DNA of 64,000 nucleotides, from NCBI GenBank assembly GCA_030065095.1, contig JASJDP010000015.1, positions 1 through 64,000 on the forward strand. Direction: 5' to 3'. Origin of the DNA: Rhodobacter sp. (GTDB taxonomy: Bacteria; Pseudomonadota; Alphaproteobacteria; Rhodobacterales; Rhodobacteraceae). Below are positions 25,456 through 32,878 of the stretch, in pieces. The number at the start of each line of letters is the position of its first letter. Position 1 is the stretch's first letter. Position numbers and translations under genes: made by a program. The notes beneath the pieces are model-generated. The model had not been told where the DNA came from and did not search any database. It saw nothing but the letters and a program-made list of their open reading frames with translations.

Positions 25456-26495
25456 GGGCCGCGGTTCTGACCGGTTGGCGCAAGCCTTTGGAGTTGCAGG
25501 ATATTCCGGATCCGGTCTGCCCGCCGGACGGTGTCGTTCTGCAGATTCTGGCCTGCGGCATCTGCCGGTCTGACTGGCATGCCTGGACCGGAACCGATCC
25601 CGACATCGACCTGCCGCATATCCCCGGCCACGAATACTGTGGCACCGTGGTCGAAACCGGTCCGGACGTCCGCAACTGGAAAACCGGCGATCGTGTCATT
25701 GCGCCCTTCATCCTGGCGTGCGGATTCTGTCCGGACTGCCAGGCCGGGCACCAGACGACCTGTGCGACACAGGTCGTGCCGGGCTTCACCGCGCCGGGCG
25801 CCTTTGCCGAGAGGATCGCCGTACCGCGGGCGGATGTGAACCTGTCGCGGCTGCCCGACACCATGGACCCGGCGCTGGCCGCAGCGCTCGGCTGCCGGGT
25901 GACGACGGCCTGGCATGCGCTGACCGGCCGCGCCGCGGTGCGGCCCGGCGAATGGGTGGCGATCTGGGGCACCGGTGGCGTGGGGCTTTCGGCCATGCTG
26001 CTGGCCCGGGCTCTGGGCGCGCGGGTGGCGGTGGTCGATGTGGTCGCCGAAAAGCTCGACCATGCCCAGGATCTTGGCGCCGACGCGGCCATCGACGCCG
26101 GCCATGGCGACGCGGTGGCGCATGTTCAGCAGGTCACCGGCGGCGGCGCCCATGTCGCGATCGAAGCGCTCGGAAGATTAGAAACGACGCGTAACGCCAT
26201 TCTGTCACTGCGAAAACTTGGCCGCATGGTGCAGGTCGGGATGCCGGTCGGGGATCACGTGACCATGCCTCTGCCGATGGATGCGGTCTATTCCGGCCAG
26301 CTTGCGATCTTTGGCACGCGCGGCATGCCAGCCCATCGCTATCCCAGCCTGATGAGCCTGATCGAGGGCGGGCATGTCGACCTGACCCCGCTGATCGCCC
26401 GCCGCGTCGCCCTGTCTGAGGCCAGCACCGAGCTTGCCGCCTTCGACCGGCCCGCGCCGCCCGGCGTTGCCGTCATCACCGATTTCACCCGCTAG
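25452..26495 (+). CDS. Zinc-dependent alcohol dehydrogenase
   Basis: The product has 347 residues and is a medium-chain dehydrogenase. The catalytic zinc ligands are Cys and His in LACGICRSDWHAW and PGHEYCGTVVE. The structural zinc cysteines are in ILACGFCPDCQAGHQTTCATQ. WGTGGVGLSAMLLARALGARV is the NAD(P)-binding Rossmann motif. The substrate is not evident. Its ATG overlaps the DUF3592 stop (ATGA), and purQ starts nine bases after its end, so it interrupts the purS-purQ order. Confidence 0.9.
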   Translation: MRAAVLTGWRKPLELQDIPDPVCPPDGVVLQILACGICRSDWHAWTGTDPDIDLPHIPGHEYCGTVVETGPDVRNWKTGDRVIAPFILACGFCPDCQAGHQTTCATQVVPGFTAPGAFAERIAVPRADVNLSRLPDTMDPALAAALGCRVTTAWHALTGRAAVRPGEWVAIWGTGGVGLSAMLLARALGARVAVVDVVAEKLDHAQDLGADAAIDAGHGDAVAHVQQVTGGGAHVAIEALGRLETTRNAILSLRKLGRMVQVGMPVGDHVTMPLPMDAVYSGQLAIFGTRGMPAHRYPSLMSLIEGGHVDLTPLIARRVALSEASTELAAFDRPAPPGVAVITDFTR

Positions 26496-26504
26496 GAGAC
26501 AGCA

Positions 26505-27173
26505 ATGAAAGCCGCCGTCATCGTCTTCCCCGGATCGAACTGCGACCGCGACCTCGCGGTGGGGCTAAGGCGCGCGGGGGCCGAAGTGGAGATGGTCTGG
26601 CACAAGGATACCGCGCTGCCGCCGGGCCTCGATATCATCGGCATCCCCGGCGGGTTCAGTTTCGGCGACTACCTGCGCTGCGGCGCCATCGCCGCGCAAT
26701 CGCCGATCACCCGCGCCGTCGTCGATTTCGTCCACGCGGGCGGCCATGCCCTGGGGATCTGCAACGGCTTTCAGGTTCTCACCGAAACCGGCCTTCTGCC
26801 CGGAGCCTTGATGCGCAACGCAAATCTGAAATTCGTCTGCAAAACCGTCGAACTGACAGTGGCCACTACCGAGAGTGTCTTCATCCAGGCCTACAAGCCA
26901 GGCCAGACGATATGTCTTCCCATTGCCCACCACGACGGCAATTACGTCGCAACACCTGAGCTCGTTGGGGAACTTCGCGATCAGGACCGCATCGCATTCA
27001 CCTATGCCGACAATCCCAACGGCTCGACCGCAGACATCGCCGGGGTCCTCAGCGAGAACCGGCGCGTGCTGGGCATGATGCCGCATCCCGAACGCGCGGT
27101 CGACCCGGCGCATGGCGGCACCGACGGCGCGGGGCTGTTCACAGGACTTGCGCAGATGCTCACAACCGCCTGA
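26505..27173 (+). CDS. purQ: FGAM synthase glutaminase subunit PurQ
   Basis: The product has 222 residues and is a class I glutamine amidotransferase that feeds ammonia to PurL. The catalytic Cys lies in [14 protein letters not shown], and the His-Glu pair in [11 protein letters not shown]. It starts [16 protein letters not shown], as usual. AGGAGACAGC precedes the ATG. It completes the purC-purS-purQ set; the nonpathway genes between purS and purQ are unusual. Confidence 0.95.
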   Translation: MKAAVIVFPGSNCDRDLAVGLRRAGAEVEMVWHKDTALPPGLDIIGIPGGFSFGDYLRCGAIAAQSPITRAVVDFVHAGGHALGICNGFQVLTETGLLPGALMRNANLKFVCKTVELTVATTESVFIQAYKPGQTICLPIAHHDGNYVATPELVGELRDQDRIAFTYADNPNGSTADIAGVLSENRRVLGMMPHPERAVDPAHGGTDGAGLFTGLAQMLTTA

Positions 27174-27213
27174 AAACCTTGAGCCGCCGCCCGGCGCGCC
27201 ATAGATTGGTCCC

Positions 27214-28974
27214 ATGAGCGACGCAGAGACCGACGGCCAGGCCACGGTGCGGTCCGCCATGTCCTGGCGGCTGCGGCTGGTGCTTGTCATCTTCATCGCC
27301 ATCGCGGTTGCCGTCGTCTGGTTCACCAACCAGTTCCTCACCGACCGTTACACCGTCGCCACCAAGAACCGCGCCGAGGTGCGCCAGGCGCTGTATGCCG
27401 GGAACCTGTTGAGCGAGTTGCAGCGAAACTCTGTCGTACCCTTGCTGCTGAGCAACGACCCGCTTTTGATCGGCGCGCTCAATTCCGACGACTACTCGCA
27501 AAGCTCGCAGCGGCTGATTTCGCTCAAGGACGAAATCGGCTCTGCCTCGATCATGATGCTCGACGAAGGCGGCCGCACGGTGGCGGCGACCGACCGGAAA
27601 CTGTTGGGGTCCACGCACCGAACAAAGCCCTACTACATCGCTGCCCTGCGCTCAAACGATACAGTTTTCAATACGTTCCGGAACGAAAATGAAGTGATCG
27701 AGTTCAATTATTCGCGCCGGATCGAAGCTGGCGGCGAGCTGATCGGTGTGATTGTCGTCGAGGTCGACCTGAAGCGGTTCGAGCAGTCCTGGTCGTCGAT
27801 TTCCGACGCGGTCCTGGTGACCGACAGCGAGGGCATCATCATTCTGGCCACCGAGCCGCGCTGGCGCGGCCTGACGGAGGAAGAGGCGCTCAAGGCGCGC
27901 TCGGCCCCGTCGGCCATCGAGCGCGCGATCCGCGCCACGGCCCAATGGGCCGCGCTTCCGATCGAGGCATTCTATCGCGGCAGCGCGCTGATGCGGCTGG
28001 AATACCGCATCCCGTTTCAGGGCTGGCGGATGACGTCGTTCACCACCTACGCCTCGGTGCGGGAACGGGTGAACGGCGTGCTGGCGCTGGAGATCATGAT
28101 CTTCGCGATCCTTCTGGCGGGCGGGTTTTATCTGGCAAGCCGCCGGGCTCTGGCGCGGTCGATCTTCTTCCAGCGCGAATCGGCAGAACTCCGCCACCTG
28201 AACGAAACCCTGCAGCGGGAAATCGCCGAGCGCGAACGGGTCGAAAAGAACCTCGAGGTCGCCGAACAGACCCTGGCCCAAAGCTCGAAGCTGGCCGCGC
28301 TCGGCGAGATGTCGGCCAGCGTCAGCCACGAGCTGAACCAGCCGCTCGCGGCGATGAAGACCTATCTCGCCGGCGCCAAGCTCTTGCTGCAGCGCCGCCG
28401 CCCGGAAGAGGCGCTGTCGTCATTTCAGCGCATCGACGATCTGATCGAGCGCATGGGGGCAATCACCCGGCAGCTGAAAAGCTACGCGCGCAAGGGCGGC
28501 GACGCGCTGGAGCCAATAGATGCAAGGGATTGCGTGTCGTCGGCCTTGTCGATGATGGAGCCGCAGCTCAAGTCCCGGAAGGTCCGCATCACCCGCTCCT
28601 TGCCCTCGGACAAGGTGACGATCCTTGCCGACCGGGTGCGGCTGGAACAGGTGCTGATCAATCTGATCCGCAATGCGCTCGACGCCACCAAGGAGACGCC
28701 CGAGCCGGAAATCAGCCTGATTCTGACGGCGGGCCAGTTCGCAACTTTCACCGTGCGGGACAACGGCCCCGGCATAGAGGACCTAGATGCCCTGTTCGAG
28801 CCGTTCTACACCACCAAGGCGCCGGGCGATGGTGTCGGCCTGGGGCTTGCCATATCCTCGGGGATCGTCAACGACTTGGGCGGCCGGCTATACGCGCGCA
28901 ACGGCCGTGCGGGCGGCGCAGTATTCGAAGTGCAGCTGCCGCTCTTGGATGCAAGGGTCAAGGCCGCCGAATGA
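27214..28974 (+). CDS. dctB: DctB-like sensor histidine kinase
   Basis: The product has 586 residues. A first membrane helix (about 18-40) and a second (about 290-310) flank a periplasmic double-PAS-like sensor (RTKPYYIAALRSNDTVFNTFRNENEVIEFNYSRRI). A coiled-coil linker leads to the HisKA domain with His372 in SVSHELNQPLAAMKTYLAGAK. ATPase boxes are NLIRNALDATKE (N), DNGPGIEDLDALFEPFYTTK and GVGLGLAIS. DctB kinases sense C4-dicarboxylates and drive DctD. The partner regulator begins nine bases downstream. No Dct transport genes are in the window, so the ligand is inferred from family. Confidence 0.87.
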   Translation: MSDAETDGQATVRSAMSWRLRLVLVIFIAIAVAVVWFTNQFLTDRYTVATKNRAEVRQALYAGNLLSELQRNSVVPLLLSNDPLLIGALNSDDYSQSSQRLISLKDEIGSASIMMLDEGGRTVAATDRKLLGSTHRTKPYYIAALRSNDTVFNTFRNENEVIEFNYSRRIEAGGELIGVIVVEVDLKRFEQSWSSISDAVLVTDSEGIIILATEPRWRGLTEEEALKARSAPSAIERAIRATAQWAALPIEAFYRGSALMRLEYRIPFQGWRMTSFTTYASVRERVNGVLALEIMIFAILLAGGFYLASRRALARSIFFQRESAELRHLNETLQREIAERERVEKNLEVAEQTLAQSSKLAALGEMSASVSHELNQPLAAMKTYLAGAKLLLQRRRPEEALSSFQRIDDLIERMGAITRQLKSYARKGGDALEPIDARDCVSSALSMMEPQLKSRKVRITRSLPSDKVTILADRVRLEQVLINLIRNALDATKETPEPEISLILTAGQFATFTVRDNGPGIEDLDALFEPFYTTKAPGDGVGLGLAISSGIVNDLGGRLYARNGRAGGAVFEVQLPLLDARVKAAE

Positions 28975-28983
28975 GGAGGTGAC

Positions 28984-30315
28984 ATGGCACAGGCAATGAA
29001 GATCGCGATCGTCGACGACGAGCAGGACATGCGTCAGTCGATCAGCCAGTGGCTCGCGCTGTCGGGCTTCGATACCGAAACCTTCGGCTCTGCCGAGGAT
29101 GCGCTGAAAAGCGTCGGACCGGACTATCCCGGCGCGGTGGTCAGCGACATCAAGATGCCCGGCATGGACGGAATGCAGTTCCTGAAAAAGCTGATGAGCG
29201 TCGATTCCGCGCTTCCGGTGATCATGATCACCGGTCACGGCGACGTGCCGATGGCGGTCGAGGCGATGCGGGTCGGCGCGTATGATTTCCTGGAAAAGCC
29301 GTTCAATCCCGACCGGATGACCGAGCTTGCCAAGAAGGCCACGCAGTATCGCCGTCTGATGCTCGACAACCGGGCGTTGCGCAGGGAACTCAGCGACGGC
29401 ACCACACTGATGAAGAAGCTCATCGGTGCAAGCCCGGTGATGGACCGCCTGCGCGAGGATATCCTCGATCTCGGCCAGGCCGATGGCCATGTGCTGATCG
29501 ACGGAGAAACCGGCACCGGCAAGACGCTGGTGGCCCATGCGCTGCATGCGGTCGGAGCCAAGGCGGGCAGAAAATTCGTCCTGATGTCCTGTGCCGCGCT
29601 GGATGAAGAGGCGCTGACCAGGCGGCTCTTCGGCCCGCTCGAGGAAAACGGGCAGATCCCGGCCCTGGAAGAGGCCCGCGCCGGCACGCTGGTGCTTGAG
29701 GATATCGAGGCGCTGCCGCAAGCCCTGCAGGCGCGTCTGCTGACCTGGATGAACGAGCAGGGTACGCCGGCAGAGACCCGGATCGTCGCCATTTCGAACC
29801 TGCAGGAACAGGGCAAGACCTGCGAGGACGTCCTGCGCCCCGATCTCTACTTCCGCCTCGCCGCGATGAAGATCACCCTGCCGCCCCTGCGCCAGCGGGG
29901 CGAGGACATCCTGATGCTGTTCACCCATTTCGGCGAGCTTTTCGCCGAAGAATACGGCTGCGATGCGCCCCAGGTCAGCGCGCAGGAGGCCGCGCAACTG
30001 CTGCAGGCCCCCTGGCCGGGCAACATCCGTCAGCTGATCAACGTCGCCGAACGCGCCGTCCTGCAGAACCGGCGCGGTACCGGCACCATCGCTTCGCTTC
30101 TGATGGCCGAAAGCGAAGAGGCCGAACCGGCCATGACCACCGAGGGCAAGCCGCTGAAGGAATATGTCGAGGCGTTCGAGCGCATGCTGATCGATAACAC
30201 CATGCGCCGCCACAAAGGCAGCATCGTCAACGTCATGGACGAGCTTTGCCTGCCGCGCCGGACGCTGAACGAGAAGATGGCCAAGTACGGGCTGCAGCGG
30301 TCGGACTATCTCTGA
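28984..30315 (+). CDS. dctD: DctD-like response regulator lacking GAFTGA
   Basis: The product has 443 residues. A receiver domain with phosphorylated Asp55 (VVSDIKMPGMDG) is followed by an AAA+ domain with Walker A GETGTGKT, and then a C-terminal Fis-type helix-turn-helix (VMDELCLPRRTLNEKMAKYG). In the usual NtrC family, GAFTGA contacts sigma-54 after ELFGHEKG. Here the stretch reads LFGPLEENGQIPALEEA and no GAFTGA exists; Walker B is VLEDIE rather than a D-E pair. Such regulators should not be able to drive sigma-54 open-complex formation and may act with sigma-70, as known for Rhodobacter capsulatus NtrC. It follows the dctB-like kinase closely. Confidence 0.87.
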   Translation: MAQAMKIAIVDDEQDMRQSISQWLALSGFDTETFGSAEDALKSVGPDYPGAVVSDIKMPGMDGMQFLKKLMSVDSALPVIMITGHGDVPMAVEAMRVGAYDFLEKPFNPDRMTELAKKATQYRRLMLDNRALRRELSDGTTLMKKLIGASPVMDRLREDILDLGQADGHVLIDGETGTGKTLVAHALHAVGAKAGRKFVLMSCAALDEEALTRRLFGPLEENGQIPALEEARAGTLVLEDIEALPQALQARLLTWMNEQGTPAETRIVAISNLQEQGKTCEDVLRPDLYFRLAAMKITLPPLRQRGEDILMLFTHFGELFAEEYGCDAPQVSAQEAAQLLQAPWPGNIRQLINVAERAVLQNRRGTGTIASLLMAESEEAEPAMTTEGKPLKEYVEAFERMLIDNTMRRHKGSIVNVMDELCLPRRTLNEKMAKYGLQRSDYL

Positions 30316-30320
30316 CCTTC

Positions 30321-30668
30321 GTGCTGGGGCGTCTGCACGTCACGGCAGATCACGCGGCCAGCTATTCCGATCCGATCTCGGTAGCGGCGGGTGAATGCAT
30401 CGTCCTCACCGGCCGCAGCGACTTATGGGACGGGCAACTCTGGCTCTGGGCCCATTCTGCGGACGGCCGCGAGGGCTGGGTGCCCGACGGGCTTGTTGCC
30501 GGCCGCGGCCGCGACTCGCACCTGCGCGAGGCCTATTCCGCGCGCGAACTTTCCTGCCGGACCGGGGACATCCTGACCGGTCTACGCGCCCTGAACGGCT
30601 GGGTCTGGTGCCGGGATGCGTCCGGTGCCGTCGGATGGGTTCCCGCCCGCTGCCTGACGGCCGCCTGA
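30321..30668 (+). CDS. SH3-like domain protein
   Basis: The product has about 115 residues. It contains two SH3-like stretches: SDPISVAAGECIVLTGRSDLWDGQLWLWAHSADGREGWVPDGLV and AYSARELSCRTGDILTGL, then WVWCRDASGAVGWVPARCL. Each ends in a GWVP turn. There is no signal peptide. The start is uncertain: GTG 30,321 lies five bases after the dctD stop but lacks a clear ribosome binding site, and the frame opens further upstream inside dctD. Function unknown. Confidence 0.55.
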   Translation: MLGRLHVTADHAASYSDPISVAAGECIVLTGRSDLWDGQLWLWAHSADGREGWVPDGLVAGRGRDSHLREAYSARELSCRTGDILTGLRALNGWVWCRDASGAVGWVPARCLTAA

Positions 30669-30685
30669 TCCGAGACACCCGGCAC

Positions 30686-30699
30686 TTGATTTGCATCAA
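30686..30699 (+). promoter_or_regulatory. FNR-type binding site
   Basis: TTGAT-TTGC-ATCAA is a perfect match to the FNR/FnrL consensus (TTGAT, four bases, ATCAA). It lies 87 bases upstream of the GTG start of the flavoprotein gene at 30,786, in the only spacer of this region. It suggests control by an oxygen-responsive FnrL (or a related Dnr-type) regulator. Confidence 0.7.
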
Positions 30700-30785
30700 G
30701 GCGTGTAACTCAAAATACATTCACAAAGCGGAATGTGATTGAATTGGAACGTCCGCCGCAATTGTGCGGTGGGGGGAGGAGCATC

Positions 30786-32081
30786 GTGAAAAGCACCAGA
30801 CGAGCGTTTTTGGGCCTCGCTGCCGGAGGTGCCGCTCTGGCCGCTGGGGCACCCGCACGGGCCGAGCAGGTCAGAACATCCGCCAAAATCGTCATTCTTG
30901 GCGCCGGTGCCGCTGGCACGGCCCTTGCCAACCGGCTGGTGCGCCGCCTGGACGGCGCCCGGATCACCATCGTCGACGGCCGCAAAGAGCATTTCTACCA
31001 ACCCGGGTGGTCGCTGGTCGCCGCCGGTCTCAAGCCGCCGGGCTACACGATCAGCCAGACCACCGACTGGCTTCCCGAGGGCGTCACGCTCAAGGCGGAT
31101 TGGGCGGCCGGTATCGATCCGGACGCCAAGAAAGTGGCGCTTCAGGGCGGCGAGACGCTGGACTACGATTTCCTGGTCGTGGCCACGGGGCTGGTGCTGG
31201 ACTACGGCGCCATCGAAGGGTTCGACATGGACCTGATCGGTCAAAACGGCGTCGGCTCGCTTTACGCCGGGCCGGACTATGCCGCCAGGACCTGGAAAGC
31301 CGCCAGCAAGTTCGCCGAAGAAGGGGGCAGGGGGCTTTTCACCCGTCCCGGCACGGAAATGAAATGTGCGGGCGCCCCGATCAAGCACACGTTCCTGATC
31401 GACGACATCGCCCGTCGCCGGGGCGGCCGCGGCAAGGCCGACATCACCTATTTCGCCCACAGCAAGGCGCTTTTCGGCGTTCCGATCGTTTCCGAACGCA
31501 TCCGGATGGTGATGGAAAACCGCGGCATCAACTATGAATACTCCCACGTCCTGCAGGCCATTGATCCCGGGGCCAAGAAGGTCACCTTCGCCACCCCGGA
31601 CGGCGACTATGACCTCGACTACGACTATGTGCACGTCATCCCGCCGCAACGTGCGCCCGCGGTGGTGCGCGAATCCGGGCTCAGCTGGGCCGACAAATGG
31701 CAAGACCAGGGCTGGGTCGAGGTCGACAAATACACCCTGCGCCACAACCGGTATCCCGAAGTCTACGCCGTCGGCGACGTCGCCGGCGTGCCCAAGGGCA
31801 AGACCGCGGCCAGCGTCAAATGGCAGGTTCCGGTGGTCGAGGATGGCGTGGTCTCGCAAATCGCCGACAGGACCCCGACCGAGACCTACAACGGCTATAC
31901 CTCTTGTCCCCTGATCACCCGCGTCGGCCGCGCCATGCTGATCGAGTTCGACTATGACAACAATCTTGTCCCCAGCTTCCCCGGCGTGATTGCCCCGCTG
32001 GAAGAGCTCTGGATCAGCTGGCTGATGAAAGAGGTCGCGCTGAAAGCCACCTACAACGCCATGCTGCGCGGCAAGGCCTGA
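30786..32081 (+). CDS. Tat-exported sulfide:quinone oxidoreductase-like flavoprotein
   Basis: The product has 431 residues from GTG 30,786 with GGGGGGAGGA upstream. A Tat signal (STRRAFLGLAAGG) ends near AGAPARA. The FAD dinucleotide-binding motif is VILGAGAAGTALANRL, and EHFYQPGWSLVAAGL is typical of the SQR/FCSD family. Candidate redox Cys residues are in EMKCAGAPIKHTF and NGYTSCPLITRVG; SQRs use two or three such cysteines. Export to the periplasm by Tat would be unusual for classical type I SQR, so a sulfide dehydrogenase-type or related role is possible. The perfect FNR-type box upstream suggests low-oxygen expression. A small membrane protein follows 13 bases later. Confidence 0.83.
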   Translation: MKSTRRAFLGLAAGGAALAAGAPARAEQVRTSAKIVILGAGAAGTALANRLVRRLDGARITIVDGRKEHFYQPGWSLVAAGLKPPGYTISQTTDWLPEGVTLKADWAAGIDPDAKKVALQGGETLDYDFLVVATGLVLDYGAIEGFDMDLIGQNGVGSLYAGPDYAARTWKAASKFAEEGGRGLFTRPGTEMKCAGAPIKHTFLIDDIARRRGGRGKADITYFAHSKALFGVPIVSERIRMVMENRGINYEYSHVLQAIDPGAKKVTFATPDGDYDLDYDYVHVIPPQRAPAVVRESGLSWADKWQDQGWVEVDKYTLRHNRYPEVYAVGDVAGVPKGKTAASVKWQVPVVEDGVVSQIADRTPTETYNGYTSCPLITRVGRAMLIEFDYDNNLVPSFPGVIAPLEELWISWLMKEVALKATYNAMLRGKA

Positions 32082-32094
32082 GCGGAGACGCGCC

Positions 32095-32463
32095 ATGAAA
32101 GAACTTACCCTGGAAACCCTGATCGCCGTTTTCGAGGAAATCTTCGGCCAGGGACTTTTCTGGACCCTGGTCGGCGTGGCGATCCTGGTCACGCTCGGAT
32201 ATGTCTACGTGTTGGTCCGCGACCGCGCGGTCAGCTGGAAGAAGTTCCTGCTGGCGCAGCTGTCGATGCCCGCCGGGGCGGTCTTGGCCGTCCTGTTCGT
32301 CTGGTGGATGACCAACTCGGGCTGGCGTGACATCGGCGGGCCCGTGGATCTGATCGTGATCCTTGGCATCGCGGCCGTCGGAGCGGTCGGCATGGCAATT
32401 CTGGTCTACACGCTGGAATCGCTATTGGGCTCGAAACGCACCGGCGCCGGCCGGCCGGATTGA
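32095..32463 (+). CDS. Membrane protein downstream of the flavoprotein
   Basis: The product has 122 residues with three membrane helices (about 20-42, 52-72, 82-108), including FWTLVGVAILVTLGYVYVLV and VLAVLFVWWM. It resembles proteins placed in DUF5368 that accompany SQR-like flavoproteins in this lineage, but I recall that only loosely. Its start is 13 bases after the flavoprotein stop, with a GGAGACG ribosome binding site. It may anchor the periplasmic flavoprotein or pass electrons, which is inference. Confidence 0.6.
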   Translation: MKELTLETLIAVFEEIFGQGLFWTLVGVAILVTLGYVYVLVRDRAVSWKKFLLAQLSMPAGAVLAVLFVWWMTNSGWRDIGGPVDLIVILGIAAVGAVGMAILVYTLESLLGSKRTGAGRPD

Positions 32464-32878
32464 ACCTGCCGGCGCCGACCGGGATATTGGTCATTGTAAT
32501 CCGGGCCTTTTCAGCCTTATGTTACCGGCCAGTACGGCTGCGACGCATTGCTGCGGCCTTGCCGATTTGAATTTTTGTGCCCCTGCCGCATCCCGGCGAT
32601 ATGCGACCGACCGGCGGGCACAGACCCCGAACCAGGCCCTAGCGGTCAGGAAATCGCCCGATAACGCCTGATCAAGGCCGGGCCACGAATGGGCGCTTCC
32701 CCCCGAGGCGCCGGAGAAGAACCGCGATGAGGCGCGACAGACAGACCAGACCGAGCGACCGGGCCAGGGGGCCCGCGCCGGCAGTTGTCCGACCGCCCGT
32801 TTTCGCACAGACAAGCCATCTGAGCCAGAACCTCGCACCCCCCGGTGCGCAGGTTCCGCCCGGGTGCCGAGACGTTAC
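32464..32878. other. Leader region of the RNase E gene
   Basis: About 415 bases with no gene separate the membrane protein and rne. RNase E genes often have long leaders through which the enzyme represses its own mRNA, so this length fits. I do not see a clear promoter or a defined hairpin set; several GC-rich arms (such as GGGCCC near 32,769) could pair. Confidence 0.45.
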
